Shown: positions 52,601 through 60,433 of the stretch, one piece after another
Numbering within the stretch: position 1 is the first letter of the stretch
Layout: each line of letters starts with the position of its first letter
Source: Actinopolymorpha alba DSM 45243
Lineage (GTDB): Bacteria; Actinomycetota; Actinomycetes; Propionibacteriales; Actinopolymorphaceae
NCBI RefSeq assembly: GCF_000373925.1
Contig: NZ_KB892759.1
Location: forward strand, 24,677 to 88,676
Reading direction: 5' to 3'
DNA: 64,000 nt
Position numbers and translations under genes: made by a program
The notes under the pieces: generated by a model
Database searches by the model: none
Seen by the model: the letters and a program-made list of their open reading frames with translations, nothing else
What the model was told of the DNA's origin: nothing

Positions 52601-52925
52601 GGGGTGGGCGCAGTCGTTCGAGCTACCACCAGACGGCGGGCGGGTGGTGCTCACCCACACGACCGGGATCAAGGGAGAACTCCTGGCCCTGCAGGCCATC
52701 TTCGTCGTCCTCCTCATCGTCTTCGCCATCCCGTCGCGGCCCCGGCGCGAACCCTCCGCTCCCGACTACCAGCCGGCACGGCACGGCACCGGGGGAAGCC
52801 GCTCTGACGCCCGGCCCGGACGCCGGGCGGCAGGGGTGGGCCAGCCAGCCGGCGTCGGCGGATCCCAGACTCCGGCCGCTGGCGTGGCGGGCGGGGCACG
52901 GTCGCACGAGGAGGCGCAGCGATGA
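49656..52925 (+). CDS. Large multi-helix glycosyltransferase (GT2)
   Basis: Membrane enzyme of 1089 residues. Residues about 15-260 are a GT2 catalytic domain: TAVVVAHDGAPWLGELISGL, VDTGSRDGS, WLLHDDCAPAPEALEAL (DDC in the DxD position), STAGMLVRRDVFEHLGGFD and LFRDDVDFGWRVAHAGHRV. From residue about 420 come roughly ten membrane helices, then an external domain from about 790 (AEGGSVRYALLRG...) and a last helix near 1020 (LLALQAIFVVLLIVFAI). It probably glycosylates a lipid-linked or exported substrate. The ATG at 49656 is the last base block of repeat unit B. Its stop overlaps the DUF5719 gene. Confidence 0.85.
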   Translation: MSTVPGLEAHARPVVTAVVVAHDGAPWLGELISGLTAQRRAPDRVIVVDTGSRDGSREQLAQAFGGAVLDAPRTTGFGAAVAHAVKALPPRQPGEWLWLLHDDCAPAPEALEALVRMVETVPSAAVIGPKLRDWPQGRRLLELGVTIAGSGNRETGLEFGEYDQGQHDSVRDVLAVSTAGMLVRRDVFEHLGGFDPQLPLFRDDVDFGWRVAHAGHRVITCPDALVHHAEAGHRGYRRLDAVKGRSRRVDRRNAMYTLLVNSAAWMMPLLAVRLALGSVLRALGLLIVKWPDAAWDEFRALGVLVRPERILLARRWRAGHRRVSRRAIRHLLPPPWIGLQHTLDALAAMLSARSGAHAGSARRSRRPVETGPVSEESEELTTEGLGIWRWLAARPWAIVTLALLVLALTASRDLLGGGALGGGALLPAPDSVVDLWQRYVESWHPVELGSPRAAPPYITVVAALGTLLGGKVWLAVDVLLIGSVPLAGLTCYVLVRRVARARIVQVWATITYALLPAVTGAIAAGRLGTSVAIIVLPLLGLAVLRMMGAGAARAGSWSAAWTAGLILAVLTAFVPAGYLAALVAGAIACAVPLLRKPGTRSRIAVALAVPPLALLPWLPVLAFNPGALLGEAGLAVPGLADSRLAPLSLLLANPGGPGAAPAWIFGLLLVVALAALIRQDHSRGVLAAWLVSLVGLALGLVQSRLSVQADWIPEAVPAWPGFAAALVAVGWIMAGTYAAHGARHLFGERSFSWQQPVAGLMALVAVGIPVAAAGWWLIRGTDGPLARSGGAAVPPYIRNAQESPDRPRALVVEAEGGSVRYALLRGSAARLGDAETGASRAALAGLDATVGDLLSDTRGDVTAARLAEYAIGFVYLPAPADPRSVERLDTTPGLSRASAPDGAAAWKVDLPVGELRVVPPGTDGAPGGARVADAEVLGIDGNGAALTVPEGVPDRRLVLAETYNSGWSATIDGQTLTPRKYAGWAQSFELPPDGGRVVLTHTTGIKGELLALQAIFVVLLIVFAIPSRPRREPSAPDYQPARHGTGGSRSDARPGRRAAGVGQPAGVGGSQTPAAGVAGGARSHEEAQR

Positions 52926-54454
52926 ACAACCCCCTGATCCGGATCGGTGTCATCGCCGGCATCCTCCTGGTCCTCGTGGGCGGGACAGCCCTGGCGACGC
53001 CGAGCCTGACCAACCCGCGGAAGGCGTCCGAACCCACCCGGCGACCCCTCGATCGCGCGGCGCTCGTATGCCCTGAGTCGAGCTACACCCCCGACCAGAC
53101 CACCACCGACGTGGGCGCGGTGGCGGCACCGGCCGGCACCGACGTGGAGGGCGCGGACGGCGCTGACGGCTCTCAGACGCAGAGCCGGGCGCGGCTCGAC
53201 CTCGCCCCACTGGTCGGCACGGGCAAGCCGTTCGCGACCGTCGACCGGCGCGAACGCCTCGCTGCGTACGCCGTCCGCGCGTCGAAGGTCCCCCCGGTCC
53301 TCGTCTCCGCCCAGGGCGCCGTCGCTCCGGGAGCGACGGCCGGCCAGATCACCCGGACCGGCGAGGGTTCGCTCCGCGGGCTTTCCGAGACGCCGTGTGT
53401 GACGCCCGGCTCGGAGTTCTGGTTCGTCGGGGCGGGCAGTGAGCTCGGTCGCCACGGCCGCCTGTACCTCAGCAACGCCGACGAGGCGGTCGCCCAGGTC
53501 GACCTACGGTTGTACGACGAGAAGGGGCCGATCACCACCGACGGCACCCGCGGTATCGCCATCGCTGCCCGTTCCCAGCGGGTCGTCGAACTCGACAAGC
53601 TGGCACCGACGAGCAAGCGGCTCGCGGTCGCGGTGGTGGCCCAGCGGGGTCGGGTGAGCGCCGCCCTGCGCGACGACGCGGTGTCGGGCGACACGCCGAT
53701 CGGCGTCGACTGGATCCCGTCGGCGGTCCCGCCGGCGAAGGAGCTACTGGTGCCGGGAATCGCGTCAGGATCCGGCGAGCGGGTCCTCACCCTCGTGGCA
53801 CCCGGCGACTCGACCGCGGTCGTGGACCTGTCCATCCTCGCGGCCCAGGGCAGCTTCCAGCCGGTGGATCTCGGCCACCTGGAGATCGAACCCGGAACCG
53901 TCGCCCAGGTACGCCTGCACACCGCCACCCAGAAGCAGGCGGCTGCGGTACGCATCATCTCCGACGCACCCGTGACGGCGAGCCTGCGCAACGAGTTCGG
54001 GCCCGCTGACGGCCCGCGAGACGTCGCCTACGCCGCGGCCACCCGCTCGCTCTCGGGACCCGCGGTGGTCCCGGTGACGGTCGCGGGGGACAAGAAGTCG
54101 GCCTCCCTGCTGATGTCGACGCCCTCAGAACGGCCGGTGAACGCGACGGTCGTGATGCTCGGCGACGACGGTCGGCAGGTCGGCTCGACCAAGGTGACGG
54201 TCAAGGGCGGAAGCACGGTCGAGACCAAGCTCACCGCCCCCAAGGACGTCAAGCGCTACACCCTGGTGGTGACGTCCGAGGGTGGCGGCCCGGTGTACGC
54301 CACGCGGCTGCAGGTCGAGAACGCGTCCGACGGTCCGATGGTGTCGTCGTGGCCCCTCAGTTCGGCCGCGACCACCGCCGTACGCCCGATTGCACATCCC
54401 GACCTCGCGGCCGGCATCGGCGTCGAGGAGTCTGGGGACGGGGTCTTCCGCTGA
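52922..54454 (+). CDS. DUF5719-family exported protein
   Basis: Anchored extracytoplasmic protein of 510 residues. One N-terminal helix (IGVIAGILLVLVGGTALATP) precedes a long beta-rich region of repeated strands such as LTLVAPGDSTAVVDLSIL and VVMLGDDGRQVGSTKVTVKGG (split), fitting DUF5719. It is co-translated with the large glycosyltransferase (ATGA overlap), as is usual for this pair in actinobacteria. A joint role in polymer or glycoprotein assembly is inference; no catalytic motif is visible. Confidence 0.72.
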   Translation: MNNPLIRIGVIAGILLVLVGGTALATPSLTNPRKASEPTRRPLDRAALVCPESSYTPDQTTTDVGAVAAPAGTDVEGADGADGSQTQSRARLDLAPLVGTGKPFATVDRRERLAAYAVRASKVPPVLVSAQGAVAPGATAGQITRTGEGSLRGLSETPCVTPGSEFWFVGAGSELGRHGRLYLSNADEAVAQVDLRLYDEKGPITTDGTRGIAIAARSQRVVELDKLAPTSKRLAVAVVAQRGRVSAALRDDAVSGDTPIGVDWIPSAVPPAKELLVPGIASGSGERVLTLVAPGDSTAVVDLSILAAQGSFQPVDLGHLEIEPGTVAQVRLHTATQKQAAAVRIISDAPVTASLRNEFGPADGPRDVAYAAATRSLSGPAVVPVTVAGDKKSASLLMSTPSERPVNATVVMLGDDGRQVGSTKVTVKGGSTVETKLTAPKDVKRYTLVVTSEGGGPVYATRLQVENASDGPMVSSWPLSSAATTAVRPIAHPDLAAGIGVEESGDGVFR

Positions 54455-54487
54455 GCGCGATGTGAGAAACCAGAGCGCAACCCCGAG

Positions 54488-54531
54488 TTGTCATAGGTTT
54501 CTCGGCTAAGAGACCGAGAAACCTATGACAA
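54488..54531. terminator. 18-bp perfect hairpin, family with the one at 42513
   Basis: Arms 54488-54505 and 54514-54531 are perfectly complementary around the loop CTAAGAGA. Loop and stem are the reverse-complement relative of the hairpin at 42513-42568. It follows the DUF5719 gene; no T-run is present. Confidence 0.7.
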
Positions 54532-54599
54532 GCGACCATGCCAAAGGGCTTGCCTCATATCGTGGGCAGATTTGAAGAGGTCTTGTGTCGGGCCTCGGG

Positions 54600-54634
54600 T
54601 AGATGCCCAGTTCCCCCGCGAAAGTGGGCATCTA
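54600..54634. terminator. 10-bp perfect hairpin before the zincin-like gene end
   Basis: Arms TAGATGCCCA (54600-54609) and TGGGCATCTA (54625-54634), 15-nt loop. Lies between convergent genes. Confidence 0.5.
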
Positions 54635-54704
54635 GTCAAAGTTCAACGAGCACGGGTGCCTGCCGGCAGCGACGTCACGCACGTCAGCCGGCTGCTTCGC
54701 CGCG

Positions 54705-55229
54705 CTAGTCGCCGTACTCCGGGTCGATCTCGTCGGGGCTGATGCCGAGGAGTTCGGCCACCTGCTCGACGACCACGTCGTGGACCAGGCCGGACAGCTC
54801 CGACACCCCGACGGCCCGCAGCTCGATCGGCCGGCGGTAGACGACGACCCTGGGAGGCTCCTCGCGGCCGGGCAGGAGCACCGCGCCCAGGGGTACTTCG
54901 TCGCTCCCGTGGCTCCGCTCCGGGTCGGGCACCTCCTCCACGGCGAACTCCACGCCGTCGAGTTCCTTGGCGAACCGGCGTTCGAGTTGCTCCACCGCGT
55001 CGAGGACGAATTCGTCGAACCGTTGCGCGCGACTCCGCGCGACGGGCACGCCCGAGGGCGCCAGCGGGCCCCGGACGGCAAGCGGGCCGCGCATGCCGCG
55101 ACCGTGCCGGTCACGCCGGCGGGCGGTGCGACCAGGCGTACCGGAGCCTGCCACCGGTCGGGACACCCGGGTCTCTGGGGGAGGCGACGGGTGTCCGGAA
55201 CCACCCTCTGAGCCATGCGGTCCGAACAC
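54705..55229 (-). CDS. Zincin-1-like 'metallopeptidase' protein lacking HEXXH
   Basis: Protein of 174 residues in the actinobacterial group annotated as metallopeptidase family (PF06262, Rv3259-like). Residues 30-65 carry RDRHGRGMRGPLAV with the FDEFVLDAVEQLERRF start of the domain. The conserved RVVVYRRPIELRA strand is present. Where related zincins have HEVAH, this protein has VEQVA within HDVVVEQVAELLG, so the zinc site is absent and proteolysis is unlikely. The GTG at 55229 lies 6 nt after a TAAGCT box. It is divergent from the DUF3499 gene, as in mycobacteria. Confidence 0.82.
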   Translation of the reverse strand: MFGPHGSEGGSGHPSPPPETRVSRPVAGSGTPGRTARRRDRHGRGMRGPLAVRGPLAPSGVPVARSRAQRFDEFVLDAVEQLERRFAKELDGVEFAVEEVPDPERSHGSDEVPLGAVLLPGREEPPRVVVYRRPIELRAVGVSELSGLVHDVVVEQVAELLGISPDEIDPEYGD

Positions 55230-55235
55230 GCCTTG

Positions 55236-55241
55236 AGCTTA
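55236..55241 (-). promoter_or_regulatory. -10 box of the zincin-like gene
   Basis: TAAGCT on the minus strand, 6 nt before the GTG at 55229. Confidence 0.45.
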
Positions 55242-55451
55242 GAGCCTGCCGGGGACGGCCAGCGGTGACCTCCCCGTCCCGCGATCCGTTACGACCGGAA
55301 CGCCAGATCCGTTACCTTGCGCCCAAATTCGGGTGGATCGGTGGCCGATTTGCGCCTCGTCGGAGTCGTTCCAAACCTCCCGCACCAAGGATTTCCGGGG
55401 TCGGTAAGCGCTATGGCGCGTGTTCAGTACGACGGTTGGGGCGGGGCCCGC

Positions 55452-55457
55452 TACGAT
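55452..55457 (+). promoter_or_regulatory. -10 box of leaderless DUF3499 gene
   Basis: TACGAT lies 8 nt before the GTG at 55466. Confidence 0.55.
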
Positions 55458-55465
55458 CCGACGTC

Positions 55466-55819
55466 GTGGGCTCGCTGCGGAAGTGTTCTCGGACTGCTTG
55501 CTCGCGCCCTGCGGTGACCACGCTCACGTACGTCTACGCCGATTCCACGGCGGTCCTGGGTCCGCTGGCCACCTACGCCGAGCCGCATTGCTACGACCTG
55601 TGCTCTGAGCACGCGGAGCGGTTGACGGTGCCGCGCGGCTGGGAGGTCATCCGGTTGGCGCCCGACCCGGAGTCGCTGCGTCCCTCGGTCGACGACCTCG
55701 AGGCGCTCGCCAACGCGGTCCGTGAGGCCGCTCGGCCCCGTGAGGGCGCCCCGGAGCCGGCAAACGAGGTCGGTCGTCGTGGTCACCTGCGGGTCCTCCG
55801 TAATCCCGACAGCGGCTGA
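55466..55819 (+). CDS. DUF3499 protein
   Basis: Small soluble protein of 117 residues from the conserved actinobacterial DUF3499 family (Rv3258c-like). The N-terminal VGSLRKCSRTACSRPAVTTL with two cysteines, YVYADSTAVLGPLATYAEPH and CYDLCSEHAERL with CxxxC-type and His residues strongly suggest zinc binding. The DRP-rich C-terminus is variable. The GTG at 55466 is 8 nt after a TACGAT box and supersedes an earlier in-frame start at 55265. Function unknown; it usually lies next to whiB2 and manB. Confidence 0.88.
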   Translation: MGSLRKCSRTACSRPAVTTLTYVYADSTAVLGPLATYAEPHCYDLCSEHAERLTVPRGWEVIRLAPDPESLRPSVDDLEALANAVREAARPREGAPEPANEVGRRGHLRVLRNPDSG

Positions 55820-55965
55820 CCCGAGGCCTCACCAGCGCCTCACCGCCTGGATGCACACATACGGTGCCTTCAGGCGCCCAGGCGGCGACTGATCGGCTCC
55901 AGGCGTCTTACAACCGCCTGCCGTTCGGCCTATCCTCAGGCGACAAGCGGGGAGGGGAGTTGGCG

Positions 55966-56253
55966 ATGGAGATGCTCGCGGGTGCGGCCATCCTGCTGGC
56001 CGGGATCCTGATCGGGCGGTTCCTGCCCAGCCGGCGGTCCGCCGCGCCCAAGCCGAAGGGGATCCAGCCGGTCTGCGGCTGCGGGCACGGGTCGTCGTTC
56101 CACGGTGAGGACGGTCGGTGCCAGGCGACGAACGAAACCGCCCAGTGGGACGGCGGCAACTGGGCCGGCATCGGCACGGTGCCGTGTACGTGCCAGAAGT
56201 ACGTCGGACCGGAGCCGCTCCCGAGCTTCTACGCACCTGAGATCGCCGACTGA
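55966..56253 (+). CDS. Small membrane-anchored Cys/His protein
   Basis: Protein of 95 residues, unrecognised by name but with strong family-like features. One N-terminal helix (MEMLAGAAILLAGILIGRFL) is followed by CGCGHGSSFHGEDGRCQ and PCTCQKYVGPEPLPSFYAPE, giving at least five Cys and two His in a pattern suited to a zinc or Fe-S site. The ATG at 55966 has a GGGGAG ribosome site. A TATCCT -10-like box lies at 55931-55936. Confidence 0.72.
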   Translation: MEMLAGAAILLAGILIGRFLPSRRSAAPKPKGIQPVCGCGHGSSFHGEDGRCQATNETAQWDGGNWAGIGTVPCTCQKYVGPEPLPSFYAPEIAD

Positions 56254-56354
56254 CGCGGGCGACCGCGCGTGGGGGCGAGGACGGGAGGAGTCCCCGCTCG
56301 CCGCGCCGCGAGGGGCGCGGCTGTGCCGCGAGGGCCGGTGATACCCAGCGCCGA

Positions 56355-56360
56355 TAGGGT
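56355..56360 (+). promoter_or_regulatory. -10 box of manB
   Basis: TAGGGT ends 6 nt before the GTG at 56367. Confidence 0.45.
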
Positions 56361-56366
56361 GGCGAT

Positions 56367-57728
56367 GTGCCCGATCCTCGAGCCGTCTTCAAGGCCTATG
56401 ACATTCGCGGTGTCGTCCCCACGCAGCTCGACGCCGGTCTCGCCCGTGCGGTGGGCGCGGCGTTCGTGGAGGTTCTCGACAGTCCACGGGCGGTGGTCGT
56501 CGGCCGCGACATGCGGGTCTCCTCGCCTGAGTTGGCGGCGGCGTTCGCCGACGGCGTGACCAGCCGGGGCGCGAACGTCGTCGACATCGGGCTGGCCTCC
56601 ACCGACGAGCTCTACTTCGCGAGCGGGCACCTGAACCTCCCCGGCGCGATGATCACAGCGAGCCACAACCCGCAGGAGTACGGCGGGATCAAGCTGTGCC
56701 GGGCAGGTGCTGCTCCGATCGGGCGGGACACCGGGCTCGGCGCACTCCAGGCCCTGGTCGAGCAGGGGCAGCTGACCGCGGCCTCCCGTCCGGAGCAGCC
56801 GGGTGCGGTCGAGCGGCAGGACCTCCTCAAGGCCTACTCCGCCCACCTGCGAAGCCTCGTCGACCTGTCCGGCGTTCGCCGGCTCACCGTCGTGGTAGAC
56901 GCCGGCAACGGCATGGCCGGCCTCACCGCGCCGGCCGTGTTCGGCGAGCTCAACGTCGAGTTGGTGCCGTTGTACTTCGACCTGGACGGTACGTTCCCCC
57001 ACCACGAGGCCAACCCGATCGAGCCGGCCAACCTCCGTGACCTGCAGGCGAAGGTCCGCGAGGTCGGTGCCGACATGGGGCTCGCGTTCGACGGCGACGC
57101 CGACCGCTGCTGGGTGATCGACGAGCGTGCCGAGTCGGTGTCTCCGTCGGCGATCACCGCGCTCATCGCCGTGCGGGAGCTGGCGAGGGAGCCTGGCGCC
57201 AGGGTCATCCACAACCTCATCACGTCCCGGGCGGTCCCCGAGGTGGTCCGCGAGCATGGCGGCACCCCGGTGCGTGACCGGGTGGGGCATTCGTTCATCA
57301 AGGCGACAATGGCGAGGACCGGCGCGATCTTCGGGGGCGAACACTCCGCGCACTTCTACTTCCGGGACTTCTGGCGGGCCGACTCGGGCATGCTGGCCGC
57401 GCTGCACGCGCTCGCCGCGCTGGGGTCGCAGGAGAAGCCGCTGTCGGAGATGCTCGCGGCATTCGATCGGTACGCCTCGTCGGGCGAGATCAACAGCACG
57501 GTCGACGACCAGGCCGCCGCACTGGACCGGATCAGGACCGCGTACGCCGGGCAGGAGGGCGTCAGCGTCGACGAGCTGGACGGCCTCACGATCGAGCACG
57601 CGGACTGGTGGTTCAACCTACGGCCCTCCAACACCGAGCCGGTCCTACGGCTGAACGCCGAGGCGGCCGACCGGCGGACAATGGAACGCGTCCGCGACGA
57701 GGTGCTGAGCCTCGTCCAGGCTGGATGA
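56367..57728 (+). CDS. manB: Phosphomannomutase/phosphoglucomutase
   Basis: Interconverts mannose 6-phosphate and mannose 1-phosphate (and often the glucose pair) for GDP-mannose. The 453-residue protein has the phosphoserine loop [11 protein letters not shown] with Ser99, the metal loop [13 protein letters not shown] near residue 242, the sugar-binding [12 protein letters not shown] and the phosphate-binding [12 protein letters not shown]. First of a mannose operon (manB, Trm112, SIS protein, manA) matching Rv3257c to Rv3255c. GTG start, probably leaderless. Confidence 0.94.
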   Translation: MPDPRAVFKAYDIRGVVPTQLDAGLARAVGAAFVEVLDSPRAVVVGRDMRVSSPELAAAFADGVTSRGANVVDIGLASTDELYFASGHLNLPGAMITASHNPQEYGGIKLCRAGAAPIGRDTGLGALQALVEQGQLTAASRPEQPGAVERQDLLKAYSAHLRSLVDLSGVRRLTVVVDAGNGMAGLTAPAVFGELNVELVPLYFDLDGTFPHHEANPIEPANLRDLQAKVREVGADMGLAFDGDADRCWVIDERAESVSPSAITALIAVRELAREPGARVIHNLITSRAVPEVVREHGGTPVRDRVGHSFIKATMARTGAIFGGEHSAHFYFRDFWRADSGMLAALHALAALGSQEKPLSEMLAAFDRYASSGEINSTVDDQAAALDRIRTAYAGQEGVSVDELDGLTIEHADWWFNLRPSNTEPVLRLNAEAADRRTMERVRDEVLSLVQAG

Positions 57729-57777
57729 CGGGGGCGGTCGCGTGACGCCGCCACCTGGCGCCCGAAGGGAAACGTTT

Positions 57778-58062
57778 GTGAACCTCGACCCTTACCTGCT
57801 GGAGATCCTGGCCTGCCCCGCCTGCAAGTCGCCGCTGAAGGTCGATGACCCAGCGGCCGAACTCGTCTGTACGAATCCCACCTGCGGGTTGGCGTACCCC
57901 GTCCGCGACGACATCCCCGTCCTCCTCGTCGACGAGGCCCGCCGCCCCGATGGTGACGACGACCAGGCCGGAGACGGCGAGACCGCCGGTGACGGCGGGG
58001 GCAGCGCCGGCACGGCGCGGGCCGCGGACTCCACCGGAGTTCGGGAACCGGAGGTCTCGTGA
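57778..58062 (+). CDS. Trm112-family protein
   Basis: Small zinc-ribbon protein of 94 residues. [14 protein letters not shown] and [22 protein letters not shown] form a four-Cys zinc site and the conserved C-terminal strand of the Trm112 family (PF03966), which activates methyltransferases in other organisms. The last 40 residues are an acidic Asp/Gly/Ala-rich extension. The GTG at 57778 follows GAAGGGAAA. Its stop overlaps the SIS protein start (GTGA). Confidence 0.88.
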   Translation: MNLDPYLLEILACPACKSPLKVDDPAAELVCTNPTCGLAYPVRDDIPVLLVDEARRPDGDDDQAGDGETAGDGGGSAGTARAADSTGVREPEVS

Positions 58063-59096
58063 GTCCGGAAGCCTTCAACGACAGCCGCCTCGACGACGAG
58101 GAGGCACTCGCGCACGCCGACGCGAGCCTGCGCCAGTTGGCGGAGGCGGGCGCGCGGGTGCGCCGCGAGGCTGAGGCGGCCAAGGGGACCGAGTGCGGCC
58201 TGATCGGGCAGGGCCGGCCACGGGCGGTCGTGGCCGCCGGGGCGGACGCCCGGTTGCTGCGGGCCGTCCTCGAGCCCTGGTGCCCGGTGCCGTTCGTCGC
58301 CTGGCCAGGTCCCGGCCTGCCCGGATGGGTGGGTGCGCTCGACCTGGTGGTAGTCCTCGCGCCCGCGGGCGGAGACGCCGAGACCGCCTCCGCGGTGCAT
58401 GACGCGGTACGCCGCGGCAGCGCCGTCATGCTCGCCTGCCCGAGCGGGTCGCCGTTGGCTGAGGCGGGCCAGGGCCGGCACACCACGCTCGTACCCGCAC
58501 AGACCGGTGACCCGCTCGCCGTCGCGGTGGTCGTCCTGCAGCTCCTGCACGCGCTCGAGCTCGGACCCGAGGTGTCCGCCGAGTCCGTCGCGCTCGCTCT
58601 CGACGACGTGGCGTCGCGGTGTTCGCCCTACGCCGACCTGGCCGCCAATCCGGCGAAGGATCTCGCGCTCGTCCTCGCCGATGCGCTTCCCCTGGTGTGG
58701 GGCGGTTCCGTGCTGTCTGCCCGTGCGGGGCGCCGGGTCGCGGAGACCCTGCGCCGAGCGTCCAACCGCCCGGCGCTGGCCGCGGACGCCGACCACCTGC
58801 TGCCGGTGTTGGAGGGTTCCGCGCCTCGGGACGTGTTCGAGGACCCGTTCGCCGACCTGGAGGCGCCGACGCTGCGGCCGTCGCTGTTCATCCTGGACGA
58901 CGGCGCGGAGCAGCCGGTGATCCGGGAGGCGCGGGGCCGCCTGCTCGCCACCGCGGAGGCGAGCGGCGTACGCACCCGCACGTTGCGCTGGGCCGAAGGG
59001 CCCGAGGTCGCGCGCTACGCCGCCCTGCAGTCGCTCGGCACCTACGCGGCCGTGTACCTCGCGGTGGGCCTGGGCCGCTACATGCCACCGGCCTGA
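58059..59096 (+). CDS. SIS-domain protein (Rv3256c-like)
   Basis: Protein of 345 residues related to bifunctional phosphoglucose/phosphomannose isomerases (C-terminal SIS domain PF10432). An N-terminal Rossmann-like half ([19 protein letters not shown] and [19 protein letters not shown]) is followed by [21 protein letters not shown] and [19 protein letters not shown]. The usual SxS sugar-phosphate motif is not obvious, so catalysis is doubtful; a regulatory role in mannose metabolism is inferred from the neighbours manB and manA. GTG start at 58059. Confidence 0.78.
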   Translation: MSPEAFNDSRLDDEEALAHADASLRQLAEAGARVRREAEAAKGTECGLIGQGRPRAVVAAGADARLLRAVLEPWCPVPFVAWPGPGLPGWVGALDLVVVLAPAGGDAETASAVHDAVRRGSAVMLACPSGSPLAEAGQGRHTTLVPAQTGDPLAVAVVVLQLLHALELGPEVSAESVALALDDVASRCSPYADLAANPAKDLALVLADALPLVWGGSVLSARAGRRVAETLRRASNRPALAADADHLLPVLEGSAPRDVFEDPFADLEAPTLRPSLFILDDGAEQPVIREARGRLLATAEASGVRTRTLRWAEGPEVARYAALQSLGTYAAVYLAVGLGRYMPPA

Positions 59097-59140
59097 GCGG
59101 TCCGTCGTTCCCCGTCGAAGCCATCCGACCGAAGGACGTC

Positions 59141-60334
59141 ATGCACCTTCTCGACAACCCGATCCGGCCCTACGTGTGGGGTTCGCCGTCCGCCATCCCT
59201 GAGCTGCTCGGTGTGGAGCCGACCGGCGAGCCGCAGGCCGAGTTGTGGATGGGCGCCCATCCGAGTTCGCCGTCGTTCGTGCCCGCCCAGGGGCGGTCGT
59301 TGGTGGACCTGATCGCAGCCGATCCCGAGGGGGAGCTGGGTGAGCCGTGCCTGTCGGCGTTCGGGCCGAGGCTGCCATTCCTGCTCAAGCTGTTGGCGGC
59401 GCGCGAGCCGCTGTCGTTGCAGGCGCATCCGGACCCGGAGCAGGCGCGCGAGGGGTACGAGCGGGAGAACGCCGACGGGATCCCGATCGGTGCGCCACAC
59501 CGCAACTACAAGGACGCCGACGCCAAACCCGAGCTGATCTGCGCCCTGACGCCGTTCGAGGCCCTGGTGGGTTTCCGGCCGCCGGCGCAGACCCTGGAGG
59601 TGGCCGACCGGCTCGGCGTACCCGAACTCGATCCGCTGCTCGCCCAGGTGCGCGAGCAACCCGACGGGGAGGGCCTCCGCGCCGCGTTCACGATGCTCAT
59701 GACCGCACCGGTCGACCACCAGCGGGCCGTCGTCGAGGCGGTGCTCGACGCCTGCCGCTCCCGCCGTACCCGCGATCTGGCGGATCTGCCGGCGGCTGAC
59801 CTGCTGGTGCGGCTGGCTGAGAAGTACCCCGGCGATCCCGGCGTAGTCGCCGCGTTGCTGCTCAACCACGTCCACCTCGAGCCCGGGGAGTCGCTGTACC
59901 TCCCGGCCGGCAACCTGCACGCCTACGTCGAGGGGCTCGGCGTCGAGATCCTCGCCAACTCCGACAACGTGCTCCGTGGTGGGCTCACCAGCAAGCACAT
60001 CGACCTTCCCGAACTCCTACGCATTCTCGACTTCACGCCCCGGTCAGCGGAGATCCTGCGGGCTGGGCCGGGTGGGGTCTACGACACGCCCGCGCGGGAG
60101 TTCCAGCTCGCCCGGCTCGACATCAGCGGGGGTTCCGAGGTGACGGTCGAGCCGGCCGGCCCGCAGATCCTGCTGTGCGTGGAGGGCCGGGTGGTGGCCC
60201 GCAGCGAGTCGGGCAAGGTCGAGTTGACGCCGGGGTATTCGGCGTACGCCGGAGCGGGAGAGGGCGTGGTGGCGCTGGCCGGTGCGGGCACGGTCTTCCG
60301 GGCCACCGCTGGTCTGGGCGCCCACCCAGCCTGA
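59141..60334 (+). CDS. manA: Mannose-6-phosphate isomerase, class I
   Basis: Zinc enzyme converting fructose 6-phosphate to mannose 6-phosphate, 397 residues, a typical length. The cupin fold is marked by LDNPIRPYVWGSPSAIPELL (split at residue 12), LWMGAHPSSPS, LLAAREPLSLQAHPDPEQA with the zinc-binding QAHPD, and YLPAGNLHAYVEGLGVEIL with the second His. The active-site loop near NSDNVLRGGLT is present. The ATG at 59141 has a GAAGGA ribosome site. It feeds manB and manC for GDP-mannose. Confidence 0.94.
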   Translation: MHLLDNPIRPYVWGSPSAIPELLGVEPTGEPQAELWMGAHPSSPSFVPAQGRSLVDLIAADPEGELGEPCLSAFGPRLPFLLKLLAAREPLSLQAHPDPEQAREGYERENADGIPIGAPHRNYKDADAKPELICALTPFEALVGFRPPAQTLEVADRLGVPELDPLLAQVREQPDGEGLRAAFTMLMTAPVDHQRAVVEAVLDACRSRRTRDLADLPAADLLVRLAEKYPGDPGVVAALLLNHVHLEPGESLYLPAGNLHAYVEGLGVEILANSDNVLRGGLTSKHIDLPELLRILDFTPRSAEILRAGPGGVYDTPAREFQLARLDISGGSEVTVEPAGPQILLCVEGRVVARSESGKVELTPGYSAYAGAGEGVVALAGAGTVFRATAGLGAHPA

Positions 60335-60433
60335 GGAGGCCCGCCCGGACCGGGTGCGTCCCCGCGATGCGGACACGGCAGGATAGGGCGGCATTCACGA
60401 GTCCTGGAGAACCCGCAGACGGGGAAGGGTGTC

